64,000 nucleotides of DNA, from contig CANUEZ040000209.1 of the NCBI GenBank assembly GCA_948099385.1, positions 744,001-808,000 on the forward strand, given 5' to 3'. The translations under genes and the position numbers were made by a program. Positions within the stretch are counted from its first letter, which is position 1, and the number at the start of each line of letters is the position of its first letter. Below are positions 48,003-60,713 of this stretch, in pieces. The DNA comes from Fasciola hepatica. Lineage: Eukaryota; Platyhelminthes; Trematoda; Plagiorchiida; Fasciolidae. The notes beneath the pieces are model-generated. The model made no database searches. It saw nothing but the letters and a program-made list of their open reading frames with translations, and was not told where the DNA came from.

Positions 48003-50121
48003 TTGTGGTTCGGGTGTTCGACTGACATTCGTTCACCCCAAACCTTGTTCGTGTCCCCGTGTGGGCTCTGTCCATGTGCAATGCTCATGATTCCCTTAGC
48101 GGATCAAACAGCTGTACAGTGCTTCCATAATTTTCAATGGTCAGTTCAGTGTTCAAGCTGCATGGAGAATCATATTATACAAATCTACTCTGCTACTGCT
48201 CTATTGCATTGTAAGAGCAATCTGTGTGGGGATTGTTCATCATGGAATGCCTTGGTTTTACTTAGGCCCATAAATAGAGAAGTGATGGAACATAGGATTG
48301 GATCGGTGTGCGAGAATTTGGTTGTTACCGTTCAAAGCGAAAGCGAAATCCGAAGCCAATTTGAAGATTGTGCTATATCATGTATTGTATATGTTAACAA
48401 AGCTATGAGACCCATATCTGATAGCCTTGTGGTTCGGGTGTTCGACTGACATTCGTTCACCCCAAACCTTGTTCGTGTCCCCGTGTGGGCTCTGTCCATG
48501 TGCAATGCTCATGATTCCCTTAGCGGATCAAACAGCTGTACAGTGCTTCCATCATTTTCAATGGTCAGTTCAGTGTTCAAGCTGCATGGAGAATCATATT
48601 ATACAAATCTACTCTGCTACTGCTCTATTGCATTGTATGAGCAATCTGTGTGGATTGTTCAGAAGGGAATGCCTTGGTTTTACTTAGGCCCATAAATAGA
48701 GAAGTGATGGAACATAGGATTGGATCGGTGTGCGAGAATTTGGTTGTTACCGTTCAAAGCGAAAGCGAAAGCCGAAGCCAAATTAGGGATTGTGCAATAT
48801 CATGTATTGTATATGTTAAACAAAGCGTTCAGACACATATCGGATAGCCTTGTGGTCTGGGTGTTCGACTGACAATCGTTCACCCCAACCCTTGTTCGTG
48901 TCCCCGTGTGGGCTCTGTCCATGTGCAATGCTCATGATTCCCTTAGCGGATCAAACAGCTGTACAGTGCTTCCATCATTTTCAATGGTCAGTTCAGTGTT
49001 CAAGCTGCATGGAGAATCATATTATACAAATCTACTCTGCTACTGCTCTATTGCATTGTAAGAGCAATCTGTGTGGGGATTGTTCATCATGGAATGCCTT
49101 GGTTTTACTTAGGCCCATAAATAGAGAAGTGATGGAACATAGGATTGGATCGGTGTGCGAGAATTTGGTTGTTACCGTTCAAAGCGAAAGCGAAAGCCGA
49201 AGCCAATTTGGGGATTGTGCTATATCATGTATTGTATATGTTAACAAAGCTATGAGACCCATATCTGATAGCCTTGTGGTTCGGGTGTTCGACTGACATT
49301 CGTTCACCCCAAACCTTGTTCGTGTCCCCGTGTGGGCTCTGTCCATGTGCAATGCTCATGATTCCCTTAGCGGATCAAACAGCTGTACAGTGCTTCCATC
49401 ATTTTCAATGGTCAGTTCAGTGTTCAAGCTGCATGGAGAATCATATTATACAAATCTACTCTGCTACTGCTCTATTGCATTGTATGAGCAATCTGTGTGG
49501 ATTGTTCAGAAGGGAATGCCTTGGTTTTACTTAGGCCCATAAATAGAGAAGTGATGGAACATAGGATTGGATCGGTGTGCGAGAATTTGGTTGTTACCGT
49601 TCAAAGCGAAAGCGAAAGCCGAAGCCAATTTGGGGATTGTGCAATATCATGTATTGTATATGTTAAACAAAGCGTTCAGACCCATATCGGATAGCCTTGT
49701 GGTTTGGGTGTTCGACTGACATTCGTTCACCCCAACCCTTGTTCGTGTCTCCGTGTGGGCTCTGTCCATGTGCAATGCTCATGATTCCCTTAGCGGATCA
49801 AACAGCTGTACAGTGCTTCCATCATTTTCAATGATCAGTTCAGTGTTCAAGCTGCATGGAGAATCATATTATACAAATCTACTCTGCTACTGCTCTATTG
49901 CATTGTAAGAGCAATCTGTGTGGGGATTGTTCATCATGGAATGCCTTGGTTTTACTTAGGCCCATAAATAGAGAAGTGATGGAACATAGGATTGGATCGG
50001 TGTGCGAGAATTTGGTTGTTACCGTTCAAAGCGAAAGCGAAAGCCGAAGCCAATTTGGGGATTGTGAAATATCATGTATTGTATATGTTAAACAAAGCGT
50101 TCAGACCCATATGCGGTAGCC
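48003..50121. repeat. Dimeric higher-order repeat, 847-bp unit, two and a half copies
   Basis: First-type monomers (48,003, 48,850 and 49,697) have TTGTAAGAGCAATC and GGGGATTGTTCATCATGG. Second-type monomers (48,427 and 49,274) have GTGGTTCGGGTG, CCCCAAACC and TTCAGAAGGG. The joints carry TGTTAACAAAGCTATGAG and TGTTAAACAAAGCG. Units are 48,003-48,849 and 48,850-49,696, followed by a lone first-type monomer. The loss of the ATG in TTGTAAGAG and the TTCATCATGG change together merge two small frames into 148 codons. Confidence 0.9.
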
Positions 50122-50546
50122 TTGTGGTCTGGGTGTTCGACTGACAATCGTTCACCCCAACCCTTGTTCGTGTCCCCGTGTGGGCTCTGTCCATGTGCAA
50201 TGCTCATGATTCCCTTAGCGGATCAAGCAGCGGTGCAGTGTTTCCATAGTTTTCAATGGTGAGTTCAGTGTTCAAGCTGCATGGAGAATCATATTATACA
50301 AATCTACTCTGCTACTGCTCTATTGCATTGTATGAGCAATCTGTGTGGGGATTGTTCATAAGGGAATGCCTTGGTTTTACTTAGGCCCATAAATAGAGAA
50401 GTGATGGAACATAGGATTGGATCGGTGTGCGAGAATTTGGTTGTTACCGTTCAAAGCGAAAGCGAAAGCCGAAGCCAATTTGGGGATTGTGCTATATCAT
50501 GTAGTGTATATGTTGAACAAAGCGTTCAGACCCATATCGGATAGCC
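50122..50546. repeat. Monomer with a patch also found at 62 kb
   Basis: It carries GATCAAGCAGCGGTGC, then GTGTTTCCATAGTTTTC and ATGGTGAGTTC. The same linked changes occur together in the monomer at 61,984, 11.9 kb away. Its upstream joint ATATGCGGTAGCC is private. Confidence 0.85.
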
Positions 50547-52250
50547 TTGTGGTTTAGGTGTTCGACTGACAATCGTTCACCCCAACCCTTGTTCGTGTCG
50601 CCGTGTGGGCTCTGTCCATGTGCAATGCTCATGATTCCCTTAGCGGATCAAACAGCTGTACAGTGCTTCCATAATTTTCAATGGTCAGTTCAGTGTTCAA
50701 GCTGCATGGAGAATCATATTATACAAATCTACTCTGCTACTGCTCTATTGCATTGTATGAGCAATCTGTGTGGGGCTTGTTCATAAGGGAATGCCTTGGT
50801 TTTACTTAGGCCCATAAATAGAGAAGTGATGGAACATAGGATTGGATCGGTGTGCGAGAATTTGGTTGTTACCGTTCAAAGCGAAAGCGAAAGGCGAAGC
50901 CAATTTGGAGATTGTGCTATATGATGTATTGTATATGTTGAACAAAGCTATGAGAACCATATCGGATAGCCTTGTGGTTTGGGTGTTCGACTGACATTCG
51001 TTCACCCCAAACCTTGTTCGTGTCCCCGTGTGGGCTCTGTCCATGTGCAATGCTCATGATTCCCTTAGCGGATCAAACAGCTGTACAGTGCTTCCATCAT
51101 TTTCAATGGTCAGTTCAGTGTTCAAGCTGCATGGAGAATCATATTATACAAATCTACTCTGATACTGCTCAATTGCATTGTATGAGCAACCTGTGTGGGG
51201 CATGTTCATAAGGGAATGCCTTGGTTTTACTTAGGCCCATAAATAGAGAAGTGATGGAACATAGGATTGGATCGGTGTGCGAGAATTTGGTTGTTACCGT
51301 TCAAAGCAAAAGCGAAAGGCGAAGCCAATTTGGGGATTGTGCTATATCATGTAGTGTATATGTTGAACAAAGCGTTCAGACCCATATCGGATAGCCTTGT
51401 GGTTTAGGTGTTCGACTGACAATCGTTCACCCCAACCCTTGTTCGTGTCGCCGTGTGGGCTCTGTCCATGTGCAATGCTCATGATTCCCTTAGCGGATCA
51501 AACAGCTGTACAGTGCTTCCATCATTTTCAATGGTCAGTTCAGTGTTCAAGCTGCATGGAGAATCATATTATACAAATCTACTCTGCTACTGCTCTATTG
51601 CATTGTATGAGCAATCTGTGTGGGGCATGTTCATAAGGGAATGCCTTGGTTTTTTTTTCTTAGGCCCATAAATAGGGAAGTGATGGAACATAGGATTGGA
51701 TCGGTGTGCGAGAATTTGGTTGTTACCGTTCAAAGCGAAAGCGAAAGCCGAAGCCAATTTGGGGATTGTGCTATATCATGTATTGTATATGTTGCACAAA
51801 GCTATGAGAACAATATCCGATAGCCTTGTGGTTTGGGTGTTCGACTGACATTCGTTCACCCCAACCCTTGTTCGTGTCCCCGTGTGGGCTCTGTCCATGT
51901 GCAATGCTCATGATTCCCTTAGCGGATAAAACAGCTGTACAGTGCTTCCATAATTTTCAATGGTCAGTTCAGTGTTCAAGCAGCATGGAGAATCATATTA
52001 TACAAATCTACTCTGCTACTGCTCTATTGCATTGTATGAGCAATCTGTGTGGGGCATGTTCAAAAGGGAATGCCTTGGTTTTACTTAGGCCCATAAATAG
52101 AGAAGTGATGGAACATAGGATTGGATCGGTGTGCGAGAATTTGGTTGTTACCGTTCAAAGCGAAAGCGAAAGCCGAAGCCAATTTGGGGATTGTGCTATA
52201 TCATGTAGTGTATATGTTGAACAAAGCGTTCAGACCCACATCAGGTAGCC
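50547..52250. repeat. Imperfect dimeric repeat, about 850-bp unit, two copies
   Basis: Monomers at 50,547 and 51,397 share TGTGGTTTAGGTG and GTGTCGCCGTGTGG. Those at 50,972 and 51,826 follow AAAGCTATGAGAAC/CAAT joints. The 51,397 monomer has the longest T run (nine T before CTTAGG, near 51,650), which makes it 429 bp. Confidence 0.8.
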
Positions 52251-55216
52251 TTGTGGTTTGGATGTTCGACTGACATTCGTTCACCCCAACCCTTGTTCGT
52301 GTCCCCGTTTGGGCTCTGTCCATGTGCAATGCTCATGATTTCCTTAGCGGATCAAACAGCGGTGCAGTGTTTCCATAATTTGCAAGGGTCAGTTCAGTGT
52401 TCAAGCTGCATGGAGAATCATATTATACAAATCTACTCTGCTACTGCTCTATTGCATTGTATGAGCAATCTGTGTGGATTGTTCATAAGGGAATGCCTTT
52501 GTTTTACTTAGGCCCATAAATAGAGAAGTGATGGAACATAGGATTGGATCGGTGTGCGAGAATTTGGTTGTTACCGTTCAAAGCGAAAGCGAAAGCCGAA
52601 GCCAATTTGGGGATTGTGCTATATCATGTAGTGTATATGTTGAACAAAGCGTTCAGACCCGTATGGGATAGCCTTGTGGTTTGGGTGTTCGACTGACATT
52701 CGTTCACCCCAACCCTTGTTCGTGTCCCCGTGTGGGCTCTGTCCATGTGCAATGCTCATGATTTCCTTAGCGGATCAAACAGCGGTGCAGTGTTTCCATA
52801 ATTTTCAATGGTCAGTTCAGTGTTCAAGCTGCATGGAGAATCATATTATACAAATCTACTCTGCTACTGCTCTATTGCATTGTATGAGCAATCTGTGTGG
52901 ATTGATCATAAAGGAATGCATTGGTTTTACTTAGGTCCATAAATAGAGAAGTGATGGAACATAGGATTGGATCGGTGTGCGATAATTTGGTTGTTACCGT
53001 TCAAAGCGAAAGCGAAAGCCGAAGCCAATTTGGGGATTGTGCTATATCATGTAGTGTATATGTTGAACAAAGCGTTCAGACCCATATCGGATAGCCTTTT
53101 GGTTTGGGTGTTCGACTGACATTCGTTCATCCGAACCCTTGTTCGTGTCCCCGTGTGGGCTCTGTCCATGTGCAATGCACATGATTCCCTTAGCGGATCA
53201 AACAGCTGTACAGTGCTTCCATCATTTTCAATGGTCAGTTCAGTGTTCAAGCTGCATGGAGAATCATATTATACAAATCTACTCTGCTACTGCTCTATTG
53301 CATTGTATGAGCAATCTGTGTGTGGATTGTTCATAAGGGAATGCCTTGGCTTTACTTAGGCCCATAAATAGAGTGATGGAACATAGGTTTGGATCAGTGT
53401 GCGAGAATTTGGTTGTTACCGTTCAAAGCGAAAGCGAAAGCCGAAGCCAATTTGGGGATTGTGCTATATCATGTATTGTATATGTTGAACAAAGCTATGA
53501 GACCCATATGGGATAGCCTTGTGGTTTGGGTGTTCGACTGACATTCGTTCACCGCAACCCTTGTTCGTGTCCCCGTGTGGGCTCTGTCCATGTGCAATGC
53601 TCATGATTCCCTTAGCGGATCAAACAGCTGTACAGTGCTTCCATAATTGTCAATGGTCAGTTCAGTGTTCAAGCTGCATGGAGAATCATATTATACAAAT
53701 CTACTCTGCTACTGCTCTATTGCATTGTATGAGCAATCTGTGTGGGGCATGTTCATAAGGGAATGCCTTGGTTTTACTTAGGCCCATAAATAGAGAAGTG
53801 ATGGAACATAGGATTGGATCGGTGTGCGAGAATTTGGTTGTTACCGTTCAAAGCGAAAGCAAAAGCCGAAGCCAATTTGGGGATTGTGCTATATCATGTA
53901 TTGTATATGTTGAACAAAGCTATGAGAACCATATCGGATAGCCTTGTGGTCTGGGTGTTGGACTGACAATCGTTCACCCCAACCCTTGATCGTGTCCCCG
54001 TGTGGGCTCTGTCCATGTGCAATGCTCATGATTCCCTTAGCGGATCAAACAGCTGTACAGTGCTTCGATCCTTTTTAATGGTGAGTTCAGTGTTCAAGCT
54101 GCATGGAGAATCATATTATACAAATCCACTCTGCTACTGCTCTATTGCATTGTATGAGCAATCTGTGTGGATTGTTCATAAGGGAATGCCTTGGTTTTAC
54201 TTAGGTCCATAAATAGAGAAGTGATGGAACATAGGATCTGATCGGTGTGCGAGAATTTGGTTGTTACCGTTCAAAGCGAAAGCAAAAGCCGAAGCCAATT
54301 TGGGGATTGTGCTATATCATGTAGTGTATATGTTGAACAAAGCGTTGAGACCCATATCGGATAGCCTTGTGGTTTGGGTGTTCGACCGACATTCGTTCAC
54401 CCCAAACCTTGTTCGTGTCCCCGTGTGGGCTCTGTCCATGTGCAATGCTCATGATTCCCTTAGCGGATCAAACAGCTGTACAGTGCTTCCATAATTTTCA
54501 ATGGTCAGTTCAGTGTTCAAGCTGCATGGAGAATCATATTATACAAATCTACTCTGCTACTGCTCTATTGCATTGTATGAGCAATCTGTGTGGGGCATGT
54601 TCATAAGGGAATGCCTTGGTTTTACTTAGGCCCATAAATAGAGAAGTGATGGAACATAGGATTGGATCGGTGTGCGAGAATTTGGTTGTTACCGTTCAAA
54701 GCGAAAGCGAAAGCCGAAGCCAATTTGGGGATTGTGCTATATCATGTATTGTATATGTTGAACAAAGCGTTCTGACCCATATCGGATAGCCTTGTGGTCT
54801 GGGTGTTCGACTGACAATCGTTCACCCCAACCCTTGTTCGTGTCCCCGTGTGGGCTCTGTCCATGTGCAATGCTCATGATTCCCTTAGCGGATCAAACAG
54901 CTGTACAGTGCTTCCATCATTTTCAATGGTCAGTTCAGTGTTCAAGCTGCATGGAGAATCATATTATACAAATCTACTCTGCTACTGCTCTATTGCATTG
55001 TATGAGCAATCTGTGTGGGGATTGTTCATAAGGGAATGCCTTTGTTTTACTTAGGCCAATAAATGGAGAACTGATGGAACATAGGATTGGATCGGTGTGC
55101 GAGAATTTGGTTGTTACCGTTCAAAGCGAAAGCGAAAGCCGAATCCAATTTAGGGATTGTGCTGTATCATGTAGTGTATGTGTTGAACAAAGCGTTCAGA
55201 CCCATATCGGATAGCC
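52251..55216. repeat. Irregular satellite stretch
   Basis: Monomers are anchored at 52,251, 52,674, 53,097, 53,519, 53,944, 54,367 and 54,792. The first two share ATGATTTCCTTAGCGG and the GCGGTGCAGTGTTTCC haplotype. A 3-bp loss (AATAGAGTGATGG) lies near 53,370. The monomer at 53,944 is the most diverged locally, with GTGTTGGACTGAC, TGCTTCGATCCTTTTTAATG and ATCCACTCTGC. Confidence 0.92.
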
Positions 55217-56904
55217 TTGTGGTTTGGGTGTTCGACTGACATTCGTTCACCCCAACCCTTGTTCGTGTCCCCGTGTGGGCTCTGTCCATGTGCAATGCTC
55301 ATGATTCCCTTAGCGGATCAAACAGCTGTACAGTGCTTCCATCATTTTCAATGGTCAGTTCAGTGTTCAAGCTGCATGGAGAATCATATTATACAAATCT
55401 ACTCTGCTACTGCTCTATTGCATTGTATGAGGAATCTGTATGGATTATTCTAAGGGAATGCCTTGGTTTTACTTAGGCCGATAAATAGAGAAGTGATGGA
55501 ACATAGGATTGGATCGGTGTGCGAGAATTTGGTTGTTACCGTTCAAAGCGAAAGCGAAAGCCGAAGCCAATTTGGGGATTGTGCTATATCATGTAGTGTA
55601 TATGTTGAACAAAGCAATGAGAATCATATCGGATAGCCTTGTGGTTTGGATGTTCGACTGACAATCGTTCACCCCAACCCTTGTTCGTGTCCCCGTTTGG
55701 GCTCTGTCCATGTGCAATGCTCATGATTCCCTTAGCGGATCAAACAGCTGTACAGTTCTTCCATAATTTTCAATGGTCACTTCCGTGGTCAAGCTGCATG
55801 GAGAATCATATTATACAAATCTACTCTGCTACTGCTCTATTGCATTGTATGAGCAATCTGTGTGGATTGTTCAGAAGGGAATTCTTTGTTTTACTCAGGC
55901 CCATACATAGAGAAGTGATGGAACATAGGATTGGATCGGTGTGCGAGAATTTGGTTGTTACCGTTCAAAGCGAAAGCGAAAGCCGAAGCCAATTTGGGGA
56001 TTGTGCTATATCATGTATTGTATATGTTGAACAAAGCTTTCAGACCCATATCGGATAGCCGTGTGGTTTGCGTGTTCGACTGACATTCGTTCACCCCAAC
56101 CCTTGTTCGTGTCCCCGTTTGGGCTCTGTCCATGTGCAATGCTCATGATTCCCTTAGCGGATCAAACAGCTGTACAGTGCTTCCATCATTTTCAATGGTC
56201 AGTTCAGTGTTCAAGCTGCATGGAGAACATATTAAACAAATCTACTCTGATACTAGTCTAGTGCATTGTATGAGCAATCTGTATGGATTATTCTAAGGGA
56301 ATGCCTTGGTTTTACTTAGGCCCATAAATAGAGAAGTGATGGAACATAGGATTGGATCGGTGTGCGAGAATTTGGTTGGTACCGTTCAAAGCGAAAGCGA
56401 AAGCCGAAGCCAATTTGGGGATTGTGCTATATCATGTAGTGTATATGTTGAACAAAGCAATGAGAATCATATCGGATAGCCTTGTGGTTTGGATGTTCGA
56501 CTGACAATCGTTCACCCCAACCCTTGTTCGTGTCCCCGTTTGGGCTCTGTCCATGTGCAATGCACATGATTCCCTTAGCGGATCAAACAGCTGTACAGTG
56601 CTTCCATCATTTTCAATGGTCAGTTCAGTGTTCAAGCTGCATGGAGAATCATATTATACAAATCTACTCTGCTACTGGTCTATTGCATTGTATGAGCAAT
56701 CTGTGTGGATTGTTCATAAGGGAATGCCTTGGTTTTACTTAGGCCCATAAATAGAGAAGTGATGGAACATAGGATTGGATCGGTGTGCGAGAATTTGGTT
56801 GTTACCGTTCAAAGCGAAAGCGAAGAGCGAAGCCAATTTGGGGATTGTGCTATATCATGTAGTGTATATGTTGAACAAAGCGTTCAGACCCATATCGGAT
56901 AGCC
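55217..56904. repeat. Dimeric repeat, 843-844-bp unit, two copies
   Basis: Monomers at 55,217 and 56,061 share the unusual hinge CTGTATGGATTATTCTAAGG. Those at 55,639 and 56,482 follow the joint CAAAGCAATGAGAATCAT and share TTTGGATGTTCGAC and CCCCGTTTGGG. Units are 55,217-56,060 and 56,061-56,904. The second copy has a degraded patch (GAGAACATATTAAACAAATC, GATACTAGTCTAGTGC; about 56,223-56,262). Confidence 0.85.
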
Positions 56905-59020
56905 TTGTGGTTTAGGTGTACGACTGACATTCGTTCACCCCAACCCTTGTACGTGTCCCCGTGTGGGCTCTGTCCATGTGCAATGCTCATGATTCCCTTA
57001 GCGGATCAAACAGCTGTACAGTGCTTCCATAATTTTCAATGTTCACTTCCGTGGTCAAGCTGCATGGAGAATCATATTATACAAATCTACTCTGCTACTG
57101 CTCTATTGCATTGTATGAGCAATCTGTGTGGATTGTTCAGAAGGGAATGCCTTGGTTTTACTTAGGTCCATAAATAGAGAAGTGATGGAACATAGGATTG
57201 GATCGGTGTGCGAGAATTTGGTTGTTACCGTTCAAAGCGAAAGCGAAAGGCGAAGCCAATTTGGGGATTGTGCTATATCATGTAGTGTATATGTTGAACA
57301 AAGCAATGAGACCCATATCGGATAGCCTCGTGGTTTGGGTGTTCGACTGACAATCGTTCACCCCAACCCTTGTTCGTGTCCCCGTTTGGGCTCTGTCCAT
57401 GTGCAATGCTCATGATTCCTTAGCGGATCAAACAGCAGTGCAGTGTTTCCATCATTTTCAATGGTCAGTTCAGTGTTCAAGCTGCATGGAGAATCATATT
57501 ATACAAATCTACTCTGCTACTGCTCTATTGCATTGTATGAGCAATCTGTGTGGGGATTGTTCATAATGGGATGCCTTGGTTCTACATAGGCCCATAAATA
57601 GAGAAGTGATGGAACATAGGATTGGATCGGTGTGCGAGAATTTGGTTGTTACCGTTCAAAGCGAAAGCGAAATTGGAAGCCAATTTGGGGATTGTGCTAT
57701 ATCATGTAGTGTATATGTTGAACGAAGCGTTGAGACCCATATCGGATAGCCTTGTGGTTTGGGTGTTCGACTGACATTCGTTCACCCCAACCCTTGTTCG
57801 TGTCCCCGTGTGGGCTCTGTCCATGTGCAATGCTCATGATTCCCTTAGCGGATCAAACAGCTGTACAGTGCTTCCATCATTTTCAATGGTCAGTTCAGTG
57901 TTCAAGCTGCATGGAGAATCATATTATACAAATCTACTCTGCTACTGCTCTATTGCATTGTATGAGCAATCTGTGTGGATTGTTCATAAGGGAATGCCTT
58001 GGTTTTACTTAGGCCCATAAATAGAGAAGTGATGGAACATAGGATTGGATCGGTGTGCGAGAATTTGGTTGTTACCGTTCAAAGCGAAAGCGAAAGCCGA
58101 AGCCAATTTGGGGATTGTGCTATATCATGTATTGTATATGTTGAACAAAGCGTTCAGACCCATATCGGATAGCCTTGTGGTTTGGGTGTTCGACTGACAA
58201 TCGTTCACCCCAACCCTTGTTCGTGTCCCCGTGTGGGCTCTGTCCATGTGCAATGCTCATGATTCCCTTAGCGGATCAAACAGCTGTACAGTGCTTCCAT
58301 CATTTTCAATGGTCAGTTCAGTGTTCAAGCTGCATGGAGAATCATATTATACAAATCTACTCTGCTACTGCTCTATTGCATTGTATGAGCAATCTGTGTG
58401 GATTGTTCATATAGGAATGCCTTGGTTTTACTTAGGCCCATAAATAGAGAAGTGATGGAACATGGGATTGGATCGGTGTGCGAGAATTTGGTTGTTACCG
58501 TACAAAGCGAAAGCGAAAGCCGAAGCCAATTTGGGGATTGTGCTATATCATGTATTGTATATGTTGAACAAAGCTTTCAGACCCATATCGGATAGCCTTG
58601 TGGTTTGGGTGTTCGACTGACATTCGTTCACCCCAACCCTTGTTCGTGTCCCCGTGTGGGCTCTGTCCATGTGCAATGCTCATGATTCCCTTAGCGGATC
58701 AAACAGCTGTACAGTGCTTCCATCATTTTCAATGGTCAGTTCAGTGTTCAAGCTGCATGGAGAATCATATTATACAAATCTACTCTGCTACTGCTCTATT
58801 GCATTGTGTGAGCAATCTGTGTGGATTGTTCATAGGGGAATGCCTTGGTTTTACTTAGGCCCATAAATAGAGAAGTGATGGAACATAGGATTGGATCGGT
58901 GTGCGAGAATTTGCTTGTTACCGTTCAAAGCGAAAGCGAAAGCCGAAGCCAATTTGGGGATTGTGCTATATCATGTAGTGTATGTGTTGAACAAAGCGTT
59001 GAGACCCATATGGGATAGCC
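56905..59020. repeat. Irregular satellite stretch
   Basis: Monomers are anchored at 56,905, 57,328, 57,752, 58,175 and 58,598. Notable variants are AAAGCGAAGAGCGAAGCC in the hexamer tract near 56,816, TTCACTTCCGTGGTC near 57,042 (the same CCGTGG change as HOR-A monomer e and the 55,639 monomer), and GCGAAATTGGAAGCC near 57,667. Confidence 0.92.
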
Positions 59021-60713
59021 TCGTGATTTGGGTGTTCGACTGACATTCGTTCTCGCCAACCCTTGTTCGTGTCCCCGTATGGGCTCTGTCCATGTGCAAT
59101 GCTCATGGTTCCCTTAGCGGATCAAACAGCTGTACAGTGCTTCCACCATTTTCAATGGTCAGTTCAGTGTTCAAGCTGCATGGAGAATCATATTATACAA
59201 ATCTACTCTGCTACTGCTCTATTGCATTGTATGAGCAATCTGTGTGGATTGTTCATAAAGGAATGCCTTGGTTTTACTTAGGTCCATAAATAGAGAAGTG
59301 ATGGAACATAGGATTGGATCGGTGTGCGAGAATTTGGTTGGTACCGTTCAAAGCGAAAGCGAAAGCCGAAGCCAATTTGGGGATTGTGCTATATCATGTA
59401 TTGTATATGTTGAACAAAGCGTTCAGACCCATATCGGATAGCCTTGTGGTTTGGGTGTTCGACTGACATTCGTTCACCCCAACCCTTGTTCGTGTCCCCG
59501 TGTGGGCTCTGTCCATGTGCAATGCTCATGATTGCATTACCGGATCAAACAGCTGTACAGTGCTTCCATCATTTTCAATGGTCAGTTCAGTGTTCAAGCT
59601 GCATGGAGAATCATATTATACAAATCTACTCTGCTACTGCTCTATTGCATTGTATGAGCAATCTGTGTGGATTGTTCATAAGGGAATGCCTTGGTTTCAC
59701 TTAGGCCCATAAATAGAGAAGTGATGGAACATAGGATTGGATCGGTGTGCGAGAATTTGGTTGTTACCGTTCAAAGCGAAAGCGAAAGCCGAAGCCAATT
59801 TGGGGATTGTGCTATATCATGTAGTGTATATGTTGAACAAAACAATGAGAATCATATCGGATAGCCTTGTGGTTTGGATGTTCGACTGACATTCGTTCAC
59901 CCCAACCCTTGTTCGTGTCCCCGTGTGGGCTCTGTCCATGTGCAATGCACATGATTCCTTAGCGGATCAAACAGCGGTGCAGTGTTTCCATCATTTTCAA
60001 TGGTCAGTTCAGTGTTCAAGCTGCATGGAGAATCATATTATACAAATCTACTCTGCTACTGCTCTACTGCATTGTATGAGCAATCTGTGTGGGGATTGTT
60101 CATAAAGGAATGCCTTGGTTTTACTTAGGCCCATAAATAGAGAAGTGATGGAACATAGGATTGGATCGGTGTGCGAGAATTTGGTTGTTACCGTTCAAAG
60201 CGAAAGCGAAAGCCGAAGCCAATTTGGGGTTTGTGCTAAATCATGTAGTGTATATGTTGAACGAAGCGTTGAGACCCATATGGGATAGCCTTGTGGTTTG
60301 GGTGTTCGACTGACAATCGTTCACCCCAACCCTTGTTCGTGTCCCCGTGTGGGCTCTGTCCATGTGCAATGCTCATGATTCCCTTAGCGGATCAAACAGC
60401 TGTACAGTGCTTCCATCATTTTCAATGGTCAGTTCAGTGTTCAAGCTGCATGGAGAATCATATTATACAAATCTACTCTGCTACTGCTCTATTGCATTGT
60501 ATGAGCAATCTGTGTGGATTGTTCATAAGGGAATGCCTTGGTTTTACTTAGGCCCATAAATAGAGAAGTGATGGAACATAGGATTGGATCGGTGTGCGAG
60601 AATTTGGTTGTTACCGTTCAAAGCGAAAGCGAAAGCCGAAGCCAATTTGGGGATTGTGCTATATCATGTAGTGTATGTGTTGAACAAAGCGTTGAGACCC
60701 ATATCGGATAGCC
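59021..60713. repeat. Tetrameric higher-order repeat, copy 1 (1,693 bp)
   Basis: The monomers are W (59,021: CCTCGTGATTTGGG, TTCTCGCCAACC, CCGTATGGG, CCACCATTTTC), X (59,444: TGATTGCATTACCGG, GGTTTCACTTAGG), Y (59,867: GCACATGATTCCTTAG, GCGGTGCAGTG, then GGGGTTTGTGCTAAATC) and Z (60,291). All but Z recur in the same order 1,693 bp downstream. Confidence 0.9.
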
